64,000 nt of DNA, taken from Symsagittifera roscoffensis. Taxonomy: Eukaryota > Xenacoelomorpha > Acoela > Convolutidae. Of this stretch, positions 9,532 to 19,014 are shown piece after piece. Both the position numbers and the translations under genes were made by a program. The stretch is from contig NC_087070.1 in NCBI RefSeq assembly GCF_963678635.1, positions 45,363,467-45,427,466 on the forward strand. The letters are read 5' to 3'. Position 1 is the first letter of the stretch. Every line of letters starts with the position of its first letter. Below the pieces are notes generated by a model. The model ran no database searches. It worked only from the letters and a program-made list of their open reading frames with translations, and was not told the origin of the DNA.

Positions 9532-10830
9532 CTATATTTCAGGTAAAACTGGTTTATTCATTTCCATTTCCTCTAATGTTGGTCTTTCTGGGAAAATTGA
9601 ACAACTCGATAGTCCATCGTCTGTCTCCGACTTAAGTGACTTTACAAGACCTGATGAACTTTTTATTTTATTCAATCGTCTCAAGATACAGATCTTGTCC
9701 CTGTGATTGGGACAATCAATTACTTCATTCTCTTTTACATTTTCAGTCATTTCATATCGAGTTTTCACCGGTAAGGCATATCCCAACTTCCTTCCCCTAA
9801 GGATTGTTATTGGTATGTCAAGAGTATTCAACAAGACACTGACGCAGAGACCGCTCTTGGTTATCGAGAAGGATCTTCCTAAAACAGCAGCACTTTGACT
9901 GTTTGGATTGGGAACTATGCATACTTGCTTACTATCACTTAACTCATTAAAATTTTTCATCCGTAAGCCTACAATTGCCGCTTCGTTCGCTTTCAGCCTT
10001 ACCCTTCTACTCAAGAACACCGGCACTTTATTTTCATTTGCCATTATCAGATTTACCGGTTTAATTACGTACTTCCTAACCGGGTTTCGAATCCTGAACA
10101 TGGCGTTGTTTAGATCAATCGTTACGTCGAAGTTCCTGATGAAGTCTCTGCCTAAAATGAACTGGTCAGACTCGTTTAGGTTTTCCACCACTAGAAAGCT
10201 CATCCACAGGCTGCGTTCCCCTAGATTTAGGGCTATTATTGGTGTTCTGCCTAGTACCCGCAGCGCCCCTTTGTTAACAGCTGATAGCCGTATTCTTGAG
10301 TATATCAAGTCCACTTTGTCAAAACCCATTCGTTCCCAAATCAAACCCATTGGTATAACACTCAAGACCGCTCCCGAATCAAGTAACCCACGTAACTGAG
10401 TCTTTTTGCCACTTATGTCGAGCACGTGTGCCGACACGTACGTTTCCGTCCCGATGTGCATTGCATATTCTTCCAGCATGGCGCAGTGTTCAATCGATTT
10501 CACTTTTAGTTCTTCTTTGCCCACTTAGATTTGCCCCACTAGATCTTCATCACATGTTATCATGGTTTTCGTATGGATGTTTATCCCATCTATGTTTAGC
10601 ATCACCTCATGCGGACCATAAGCTTCTGTATATCTGTTTTCAACACGGACTGACTTGCTGCCACCTCTCGTGAGTAGCGCCCTCAAGGCTCTAGACGTCG
10701 TCTGTCGGCTTATCGCACTCAAGTAATCTGCATACACGTCAATTGGCATCATAGTCTGATCGCTTGGTTCGTTCAAGTTCCTCGTTACTTCGTGGACGCC
10801 CACAGTGATTATTGACATTATTAGCTCCAA
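9532..10830 (-). pseudogene. Element A aspartic protease and pro-RT connection
   Basis: The frame 10830-10525 and its in-frame continuation 10524-9532 are split by a single TAA (TAC in element C). The second part has L-L-D-S-G-A at residues 47-52, the retropepsin active site, then a strand P-I-I-A-L-N-L-G and I-L-G-R-D-F near the end of the fold, as in Ty3/gypsy proteases. About 150 further residues connect to RT. The protease would process the Gag-Pol polyprotein. The frame is +1 relative to gag and overlaps it by about 90 bases, which could be programmed frameshifting or a 2-base loss (see the findings). Confidence 0.85.
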
Positions 10831-11473
10831 TCTTTATTATGCCGAATGGCTTTCCCGTCAAAATATTCAGAGTGTTGCAATTTCCACTCCTTGTCGCTCC
10901 CACTTCGGCTTCTGGCATTGGCACTGACATACTTAACGTCTCATTCAACTTGTGCCTTTCGATCTCCTGTTTCAATCGATGCTCAATCTCCTTCGTCGCT
11001 AGGTCTCGTTTCACTTTGTTGATAGCCTCTGCAGCTGCTCTCTCATATTTTATCTCCAGAAAATTCCTGGCCTTAGCTCCCATGGCAATATTGACTTGCG
11101 TTACAGCCTTCACCGTCTTTGTCGGTAGTTCCGCACTCGGTGCCTCCGAGTTTTTTGTTTCAAACTCGGCTTGTCCGTTTCTCGTGTTCTGCACTGCCTC
11201 CAACGCTAACTTGTGTTTGGGGTGACTTTGGTTCTTTACTGCTTCCCAAAACAATAGACAGTCCATCCTGAAGTGTCCCCCTTGATTGCAAAAGAAGCAT
11301 CTCGCACCTATCTTGATGATCAAGCCACTATGGATTTTGTGTTCTTCCATCTGGCTCATATCTTCCTCATCCGATGCATATCCCAGACTCTTCATGCCTT
11401 GCTTGTACGTCGTGCAATCCGCCACATGATGATCCGCTGATCCGCAGTTTGCGCATGACCTACGTTTGTCCAT
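10739..11473 (-). pseudogene. Element A gag C-terminus: nucleocapsid with two CCHC knuckles
   Basis: The 244-residue stretch starts at M-D-K-R-R-S and immediately shows C-A-N-C-x4-H-x4-C. A second knuckle, C-F-F-C-x4-H-x4-C, lies about 60 residues on, after an acidic region. A charged helical segment (KxEIEHRLKQEIE) and a conserved G-K-P-F-G-I block follow. Two CCHC boxes bind genomic RNA in retroelement Gag. The N-terminal matrix and capsid part present in B and C is missing here, because homology stops at the Met. Confidence 0.88.
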
Positions 11474-11478
11474 ATCAC

Positions 11479-11640
11479 TCCTTCAATTATAGTCTGATCG
11501 CTTGGTTCGTTCAAGTTCCTCGTTACTTCATGGCCGCCCACAGTGATTATTGACATTATTCTGGCCCCGATTTTCGTTATGCCGAATGGTTTTCCCGTCA
11601 CCATTTTCAGAGTGTTGCAATTTTCACTCTTTTTCGACGA
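11479..11640 (-). pseudogene. Isolated gag-pro fragment between elements A and B
   Basis: On the minus strand this encodes the G-K-P-F-G-I block followed in the same frame by the protease lead-in (R-I-M-S-I-I-T-V-G-G-H-E-V), as in element B. It is then fused out of frame to the start of element A's gag. It duplicates sequence that A has in its proper place at about 10860-10740, so it is an extra fragment, probably a by-product of the A/B rearrangement. Confidence 0.75.
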
Positions 11641-12345
11641 ATTTTTTACTCAAGCAGGCCTGGAAACAGCTCTACGGTTTTCTCTCGAGGGGTTTAGCAC
11701 CCGGCGCTTAAGGGAATTTTCGGCTTAAGAGGGAGGCTAAAGAGGGGGGAGGTTAGAAGGGGGGCTGGTTAGGTTAGAGGTTGGTGGTTGTAAAGTGTAA
11801 AAATGGGGACACTCTAGAGTAACTAATTGATCGGCATCGTCGATTTAGATACATTAGATTTTTATGCGCGTCGGTTATAAGAAGCGGATATTCAAATTTA
11901 ACATCGAATTAAGGTAGGTACCCTGGTCGGATCGGGAGGAGGAACGGACATAGACAGTTTTTGTGATACCCCATAAGATCGCTAACAGGGGGGAGGAGAA
12001 CGCGTGGCAATCAGGTGCCAGACATTTTTTTTGTTGTTGTTCAGATAAAAGGTTGACACAAGTCACCTTTGATTTTTAGTTGGGTACATTTTTTTTTTGC
12101 TTTTATCGATATTCATTTTTTTTCTCTGTTAAATTTTTGAATCTTTTGGTGAAGAAAGTTTTAATCGGTTTTGGACAAACAGGTGATAACAAGACACCTA
12201 GAACAAGTTGGGTTTCAACTTGTGGCAAAATATTAAAAGGAAATAAATACAAGGGGATTGGTGATCTTAACTTTTGACCAGTAAGGTTGGGTTTTTTTTG
12301 GGAAATTTTCACTAGAGCTCGATTGGTGGTACAAGGTACAGTGGC
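11641..12345 (+). other. Element B module 1: leader between LTR and minisatellite
   Basis: This AT-rich non-coding leader is present in three copies (14808-15530 and 17688-18385 are the others). It starts near tactcaagcaggcctggaaac and ends ggtacagtggctcaatg at the minisatellite. It contains long T runs and G-rich stretches, and no ORF is conserved among the three copies. It lies between the LTR end and gag, so it is 5' UTR or packaging-signal territory. Confidence 0.75.
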
Positions 12346-12349
12346 TCAA

Positions 12350-12960
12350 TGCAGTCTTGGGACAGGCAGTCTTGGGACAGGCAGTCTTGGGCCAGGCAGT
12401 CTTGGGCCAGGCAGTCTTGGGACAGGCAGTCTTGGGACAGGCAGTCTTGGGACAGGCAGTCTTGGGACAGGCAGTCTTGGGACAGGCAGTCTTGGGACAG
12501 CCAACCTTGGGACAGGCAATCTTGGGACGAGCAGTCTTGGGACAATCAGTCTTGGGCAGGCAGTCTTGGGACAGGCAGTCTTGGGACAGGCAGTCTTGGG
12601 ACAGGCAGTCTTGAGACAGGCAGTCTTGGGACAGGCAGTCTTGAGACAGGACCAGAAAGTCTTGGGACAGTACCAGAAAGTCTTGGGACAGTACCAGAAA
12701 GTCTTGGGACAGTAACGGAAAGTCATGGGACAGTACCATAAAGTATTGGGACTGGACCTAGAAGTGTTGGGACAGTACATAGAATTGTTGAGAAAATACC
12801 TAGAAGTGTTGGGACAGTATCTAGAAGTGTTGGGACAGTATCCAGAAGTGTTGGGACAGTACATAGAAAGGTTGGGACAGTACATAGAAGTGTTGGGACA
12901 ATACATAGAAGTGTTGGGACAGTACATAGAAGTGTTGGGACAGTACATAGAAGTGGTGTG
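12350..12960 (+). repeat. Minisatellite 1: 15-bp units grading into 21-bp units
   Basis: About twenty copies of GGCAGTCTTGGGACA (12350-12650) are followed by about fourteen 21-bp units of the type accagaaagtcttgggacagt and acatagaagtgttgggacagt. Both share the core (t)cttgggacag. The 15-bp unit has no stop codon in any of the six frames, which explains the many spurious repetitive ORFs here. It lies directly upstream of gag. Confidence 0.97.
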
Positions 12961-13179
12961 ACGGTACTAAATGGTCTTAAGAGCAATAGACCTAGTCGGA
13001 ACGATAAATTGCGATAGATCGGATTCTGTTGGTGTTTTTTAAAAAATTTTAATAAGTCATAAAGGGAATAGGAACGTTGTTTTTCTTTATTATTATATTA
13101 GCAAAATTTTTTTTTTATTCTTAGAATTGAAATTTGTAAATGGTAAAATTGTAAATAGAAATAATTGTAAATAAAAATC
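12961..13179 (+). other. AT-rich spacer between minisatellite 1 and gag
   Basis: This 219-bp AT-rich non-coding segment has long T and A runs. It is absent from modules 2 and 3, where the minisatellite abuts the gag codons directly. Module 1 therefore probably shows the older arrangement. Confidence 0.6.
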
Positions 13180-13623
13180 ATGAGACGGAGCAGGGTACCG
13201 ATAGCTGAAAAAAAAGGAACGGAGTCAAGGACAAAATATAACTCGTCGCAACGAAAAAAGACATCGGTTGGCCCAAGAATAACAAAGAAGAAGTTTTCAG
13301 TGAGCATGGTCAACTTAAGGAGTACTAAAGATAACAACACGAAAGAGGGCGCGGAAGGGAAACAAACGGAACCCGCCATTGAGATTGACCTAGAAACACC
13401 AGACCAGAGTGTTGATGAGGTGGAGAAGAAGACGACGGAGTCGACACCGATGCCGAATGCAGAGGAACAAAATCAAAAGTCGATGGAATTCTCGCCGATA
13501 GACACTGTGTCGGACACAACGGGCAACACGCCAGAAACAGTGAAGGACGAGTCTCAAGTAAAAAGAACATCATTACAGATAGTCCGGGGAGTAGGTGCCA
13601 GTCGGTCTTATTTGGAAGTTTGA
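13180..13623 (+). pseudogene. Element B module 1: gag N-terminal fragment
   Basis: ATG at 13180 opens a basic N-terminus of about 35 residues, then the conserved block TSVGPRITKK and an acidic Thr/Glu-rich region (ETPDQSVDEVEKK) shared with modules 2 and 3 and element C. Homology stops at about 13572, inside the V-K-R-T-S block, where LTR-side sequence begins; the last 15 or so codons are foreign read-through. The extra basic N-terminus is seen only here. This is a matrix-like Gag fragment with no capsid. Confidence 0.75.
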
Positions 13624-13774
13624 CCTTGAGGAACACGAAATACGTAATTTTGGGAGGTAATTTAATTTTTCAAAATTTCGATTGGAGCCTGTCATGCTCA
13701 ACTTTCTCGCGACAACTGAAAATATCAAAAAAAAGATCAGAACATCCAATATACAATCGCGGGAAAGTACCTAA

Positions 13775-14789
13775 AAAAGCAGCGGGGGTGAGGGGTATTT
13801 TGGTAGTGACCTTTAAGCTTTAAAGGGTTTTTAGTCTCATGTCGCAAGCAAACTGAATTGGCTCCGACCGTTTTGAGGTAGAAAAACACGAGAGATAGTG
13901 TCCCTGACACTTGATCCAAGGGTTATAGGGCCAATTCTTCATAAACCTCATATGTGACCGAAATAGGCGACTGTTACATAGTGTTTTTATGGCGCTCCTG
14001 GGTGTTCTTACGACATCATAACTACGGAGTCGAACCCACTTGACGCAGCTCCGGGCTACATGCCCATTCTAGAGTACCGGTGGTACGGTTCAGTGGGAAC
14101 GTGTAAACCTTCCGGTTGTACCGTGATAGCTTTATAAGAAAACTCGAGAAAACTTCCTGGTACGCTCTCCGAACGAGGCCTAGCTAACCGAGTAAAGGGG
14201 AGTAACTAGGGGGGGTGAAAAACGAGCAAAAGACAAAAAGCTAAACAAAAACCGAAAAAAAAACAGAAAAAGGAACAAAAACTATAAAACAAAAAATGAC
14301 AGTGACTTTGACACCAAATTAGTTGGATCAAACCATTATATTAATTAAAAGTATACACATACTGTTTTTTTAAAAGACCGATCGTTTCTGTCATTTCAGC
14401 AATCTGAAAGGTGCCCCAGTGTGGGAGGTTGTGAAGGGTTTTCAGATAGCTTGCAACTTAATGGACCATTAGGAGACTTGACTGGAACAGGTGGCCTATC
14501 GAGTGAAAGAGTGGTTCACAGTGACATAGCTGGACCATTAGGAGACTTGACTGGAACAGGTGACCAGTCGAGTGGGAAAGTGGTTCACAGGGACTTAGCT
14601 GGACCATTAGGAGACTTGACTGAAACAGGTGACCAGCCAAGTGGGAAAGTTGTGCTGGTGATCAGCTGCAGGACAAGTCAAGGAAACAACCAGCACGGTC
14701 AGAGAAACAAGAGAAGACGGGGTGTTCTCAAGTTGGTCAAACGGTTATCGTTAAAATCCACATTACATTATAGGAGATAAGTGTAAAAC
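13775..14789 (+). mobile_element. LTR of the A/B/C family (module 1 of element B), about 1.0 kb recognisable
   Basis: This aligns over about 1 kb with the segment upstream of element C's gag (38650-37683, minus strand). Blocks such as ccgggctacatgcccattct, the hairpin gtaccggtggtac (14074-14086) and cattacattataggagataa are conserved. The inner end is placed before TGGATAAGCGGAACCCC, a possible primer-binding site. The outer end is unclear: 13573-13774 has little similarity to C and no clean TG boundary. No paired 3' LTR lies in the window. Confidence 0.7.
14463..14650 (+). repeat. 69-bp tandem repeat inside the LTR
   Basis: Units starting ggaccattaggagacttgac lie at 14463, 14532 and 14601 (period 69). 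The LTR of C has a single clear copy plus a diverged one. Repeats of this kind in LTRs are often enhancer-like; nothing more can be shown. Confidence 0.9.
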
Positions 14790-14807
14790 TGGATAAGCGG
14801 AACCCCA
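14790..14807 (+). promoter_or_regulatory. Possible primer-binding site next to the LTR end
   Basis: TGGATAAGCGGAACCCCA follows the LTR tail. It starts with TGG, as needed to pair with a tRNA CCA end. The same bases recur at 17670-17687. In C (37682-37666) the first bases are TGT, which would impair priming. The tRNA was not identified. Confidence 0.35.
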
Positions 14808-16175
14808 TTGTTTTGAGGAAGTTTTTACTCAAGCAGGCCTGGAAACAGGTCTACGGTTTTCTCTCGAGAGGTTTAGCACCCGGCGCTCAAGGGAATTTTT
14901 GGCTTAAGAGGGGGGCTTAAGAGGGGGGAGGTTAGAAGGGGGGGTGGTTAAGTTAGAGGTTGGTGGTTTTGAAGTGTAAAGAGGGGGGACACATTAGAGT
15001 AACTAACTGATCGGCATCGTCGATTTAGTTACATTAGACTTCTACACGCGTCGGTTATAAGAAGCGGATATCCAAATTTGACATCGAATTAAGGTAGGTA
15101 CCCTGGTCGGATCGGGAGGGGGAACGGACATAGACAGTTTTTGTGATACCCCATAAGATCGCTAGCAGGGGGGAGGAGAACGCGTGGCAATCCTGTACCA
15201 GACATTTTTTTTGTTGTTGTTCAGATAAAAGGTTGACACAAGTCACCTTTGATTTTTAGGTGGGTACATTTTTTTTTTTGCTTTTATCGATATTCATTTT
15301 TTTTTCTCTGTGACATTTTTGACGCTTTTGGTGAAGAAAGTTTTAGTCGGTTTTGGACAAACAGGTGATCACAAGACACCTAGAACAAGTTGGGTTTCAA
15401 CTTGTGGCAAAATATTAAAAGGAAATAAATACAAGGGGATTGGTGATCTTAACTTTTGACCAGTAAGGTTGGGTTTTTTTGGGAAATTTTCACTAGAGCT
15501 CGATTGGTGGTTCAAGGTACAGTGGTTCAATGCAGTCTTGGGACAGGCAGTCTTGGGACAGGCAGTCTTGGGACAGGCAGTCTTGGGACAGGCAGTCTTG
15601 GGACAGGCAGTCTTAGGACAGGCAGTCTTGGGACAGGCAGTCTTTTGACAGGCAATCTTGGGACAGGAAGTCTTGGGACAGGCAGTCTTGAGACAGCCAA
15701 TCTTGGGACAGGCAATCCTGGGACAGGCAGTCTTGGGACAGGCAGTCTTGGGCAGGCAAACTTGGGACAGGCAGTCTTGGGACAGGCAGTCTTGGGACAG
15801 GCAGTCTTGGGACAGGCAGTCATGGGACAGGCAGTCTTGAGACAGGACCAGAAAGTCTTGGGACAGTACCAGAAAGTCTTGGGACAGTACCAGAAAGTCT
15901 TGGGACAGTAACGGAAAGTCTTGGGACAGTACCAGAAAAAATTGGGACAATACCAGAAAGTCTTGGGACTGTACCTAGAAGTGTTGGGACAGTACATAGA
16001 ATCGTTGAGACAAAACCTATAAGTGTTGGGACAGTACCTACAAGTGTTGGGACAGTACCTAGAAGTGTTGGGACAGTACATAGAAGTGTTGGGACAGTAC
16101 ATAGAAGTCTTGGGACAATACATAGAAGTGTTGAGACAGTACATAGAAGTGTTGGGACAGTACATACAACGAAAA
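14808..16175 (+). repeat. Element B module 2: leader and minisatellite
   Basis: The leader 14808-15530 matches module 1 closely. The minisatellite runs 15533-16170, first 15-bp units (to about 15842) and then 21-bp units. The last 21-bp unit joins directly to the gag codons through tacatacaacgaaaaatg, with no AT-rich spacer. Confidence 0.9.
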
Positions 16176-17660
16176 ATGACATCGGTTGGCCCAAGAATAA
16201 CAAAGAATAACTTTTCAGTGAGCATGGTCAACACAAGGAGTACTAAAGAGAACAAGATGAAAGAGGGCGCGGACGGGAAACAAACGGAACCCGCCATTGA
16301 AATTGACCTAGAAACACCAGACCAGAGTGTTGATGAGGTGGAGAAGAAGTCGACGGAGTCGACACCGATGTCGAATGCAGAGGAACAAAATCAAAATTTG
16401 ATGGAATTCTCGCCGATAGACACTGTGGAGGACACAACGGACAACACGCCAGAAACAGTGAAGGTCGAGTCTCAAGTAAAAAGAACATCCTTTACAGAAA
16501 GGATAGCAATGATGGTCGGAATGAAATCAAGAGACATAGTGACGGGAGAACCGAAAGCCGAGAAAGGCAAAACATTTGGAATGATTTCCACGATAACGAC
16601 AGAGGCCAACCAAGACGACAACCAGGTTAAACAGGGGGCAGCAGCCAACAATATGGCAAAAGCTGACCATGAAACAACAACTTCTCTTGAGCTGGGCAAT
16701 CTGATGGCAAAACTAGATAAGATCGACAAGAAACTAAAGCACAGCGAGGAGGATAGAGAGGTGATAAAGAAGGAATTAAGATACAACAAACACGAGTACC
16801 TGGACAACTATTTCAATCTGGCGAGGGCGACAGAGGAAAAGCTTCAGAAGATGTCAGACAAGGTAGAGGCAACTAATGGAGAGCGAGACAAGAACATCAA
16901 AAAAGACATCCAAGAGATGAAGCAACGGTATGACGCAGTGAACTGCCAGTTGGGGAGTCTGAAAACGAGAATGAACACCATGAGGAGAGACCAGGCTGAG
17001 AGTTCTTGTGCCATACAGGCAAAACTAGATGCCATCTTGAGAAACTCTACATCACAGGACAGACCGGGAATGGATCGAACGCAAGGTAACAGAGTTGATT
17101 TTATGGAACCACAACGGAACAAAAGGCAGTCAACACCGTTACCATTACCCAGGGATGCAGCGAGCACAGCACCGGGAGGGGCCAAGACACCTATGAAAAG
17201 TGGAACCGCAAATACGACGGGTGGTCCAGGTGATTCCACGACTTACAATAATGCGGGAGCTGATGCCATGACATGTGCAAGCACCTGGGAGATGATGAAT
17301 AGAACATTGGAAGCGTTCGCCACGAGGAACACTGAATTGAGTGAGAGAGGAGGTGGCAAATCCAGGAAGACCTTCAAGAAGCCAAAAGAATTTAAGGATG
17401 ACTCAGACGGATGTATCGATACCTGGGTAGAAGTCATGAGACTACATTTGGAACAGGACAACTTGAACGACGAGAGACAAGCCTGCACAGCGATACTCAG
17501 TAACTTAGAAGGCACGGCATTGAAATGCGTAGTTGCAAAGAAGGAAGAGGAATGCGACACAGCGGACAACATCTTCGAGATATTGTTGAATCGAAGACGG
17601 GGTGTTCTCAAGTTGGTCAAACGGTTATCGTTAAAATCCACATTACATTATAGGAGATAA
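16176..17660 (+). pseudogene. Element B module 2: gag truncated in the capsid region
   Basis: From ATG 16176 the frame runs about 470 residues: an acidic N-terminal domain, a coiled-coil segment around KLDKIDKKLKHSEEDREVIKK, a Pro/Thr-rich linker, and the start of the capsid-like domain (DGCIDTWVEVMRLHLEQDN). At about 17594, after L-L-N-R, it fuses to the LTR tail and ends 22 codons later. Zinc knuckles are lost. Sequence upstream of the ATG is open for about 50 codons through the minisatellite but has no earlier ATG. It is nearly identical to module 3, which points to recent tandem duplication. Confidence 0.85.
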
Positions 17661-17690
17661 GTGTAAAACTGGATAAGCGGAACCCCATTG
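17597..17690 (+). mobile_element. LTR tail remnant between modules 2 and 3
   Basis: About 75 bases of the LTR 3' end (agacggggtgttctcaagtt through gataagtgtaaaac), plus the primer-site-like motif, are joined directly to truncated gag. The rest of the LTR is deleted. Confidence 0.85.
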
Positions 17691-19014
17691 TTTTGAGGAA
17701 GTTTTTAGGTCTACGGTTTTCTCTCGAGAGGTTTAGCACCCGGCGCTCAAGGGAATTTTTGGCTTAAAAGGGGGGCTTAAGAGGGGGGAGGTTAGAAGGG
17801 GGGGTGGTTAAGTTAGAGGTTGGTGGTTTTGAAGTGTAAAGAGGGGGGACACATTAGAGTAACTAATTGATCGGCATCGTCGATTTAGTTACATTAGACT
17901 TCTACACGCGTCGGTTATAAGAAGCGGATATCCAAATTTAACATCGAATTAAGGTAGGTACCCTGGTCGGATCGGGAGGGGGAACGGACATAGACAGTTT
18001 TTGTGATACCCCATAAGATCGCTAGCAGGGGGGAGGAGAACGCGTAGCAATCACGTACCAGACATTTTTTTTGTTGTTGTTCAGATAAAAGGTTGACACA
18101 AGTGACCTTTGATTTTTAGGTGGGTACATTTTTTTTTGCTTTTATCGATATTCATTTTTTTTTCTCTGTGAAATTTTTGACGCTTTTGGTGAAGAAAGTT
18201 TTAGTCGGTTTTGGACAAACAGGTGATCAGAAGACACCTAGAACAAGTTGGGTTTCAACTTGTGGCAAAATATTAAAAGGAAATAAATACAAGGGGATTG
18301 GTGATCTTAACTTTTGACCAGTATGGTTGGGTTTTTTTTGGGAAATTTTCACTAGAGCTCGATTGGTGGTACAAGGTACAGTGGTTCAATGCAGTCTTGG
18401 GACAGGCAGTCTTGGGACAGGCAGTCTTGGGACAGGCAGTCTTGGGACAGGCAGTCTTGGGACAGGCAGTCTTGGGACAGGCAGTCTTGGGACAGGCAGT
18501 CTTGGGACAGGCAGTCTTTTGACAGGCAATCTTGGGACAGGAAGTCTTGGGACAGGCAGTCTTGAGACAGCCAATCTTGTGACAGGCAGTCTTTTGACAG
18601 GCAATCTTGGGACAGGCAGTCTTGAGACAGCCAATCTTGGGACAGGCAATCCTGGGACAGGCAGTCTTGGGACAGGCAGTCTTGGGACAGGCGGTCTTGA
18701 GACAGGACCAGAAAGTCTTGGGACAGTACCAGAAAGTCTTGGGACAGTACCAGAAAGTCTTGGGACAGTAACGGAAAGTCTTGGGACAGTACCAGAAAGT
18801 ATTGGGACAATACCAGAAAGTCTTGGGACTGTACCTAGAAGTGTTGGGACAGTACATAGAATTGTTGAGACAAAACCTAGAAGTGTTGGGACAGTACCTA
18901 CAAGTGTTGGGACAGTACCTAGAAGTGTTGGGACAGTACATAGAAGTGTTGGGACAGTACATAGAAGTGTTGGGACAATACATAGAAGTGTTGGGACAGT
19001 ACATACAACGAAAA
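17691..19014 (+). repeat. Element B module 3: leader and minisatellite
   Basis: The leader 17691-18385 lacks the ctcaagcaggcctggaaaca stretch seen in modules 1 and 2. The minisatellite runs 18390-19005 with 15-bp units to about 18705, then 21-bp units, joined to gag as in module 2. Confidence 0.9.

Larger units (their letters stand above)
1..11478 (-). mobile_element. Element A: Ty3/gypsy-type LTR retrotransposon, both ends missing
   Basis: On the minus strand the order is gag CCHC region, protease, RT, RNase H, linker, integrase, macro-like domain, spacer, then ORF2 with SGNH domains. RT and RNase H preceding integrase is the Ty3/gypsy order. The 5' end is lost: homology stops at the Met just before the first zinc knuckle, so the gag matrix and capsid part, leader and LTR are absent. 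The 3' end runs off the left edge without an LTR. Several nonsense and frameshift changes show that it is a decayed copy. At more than 11.4 kb without either LTR or most of gag it is long for the group, because of the extra ORF2. Confidence 0.93.

Noticed and set aside
12233-12948. Long repetitive ORFs on both strands in the minisatellite (pentapeptide repeats)
   Set aside because: The 15-bp unit lacks stop codons in every frame, so such ORFs arise automatically; no start codon or conserved frame supports translation.
12350-12960. CRISPR-like array
   Set aside because: Units are directly contiguous with no unique spacers, and the setting is a eukaryotic retrotransposon leader.
15369-16297. 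Cys-rich repetitive ORFs antisense to gag module 2, resembling small secreted Cys-rich proteins
   Set aside because: Same minisatellite artefact; the Cys pattern is only the reverse complement of CTTGGGACA units.
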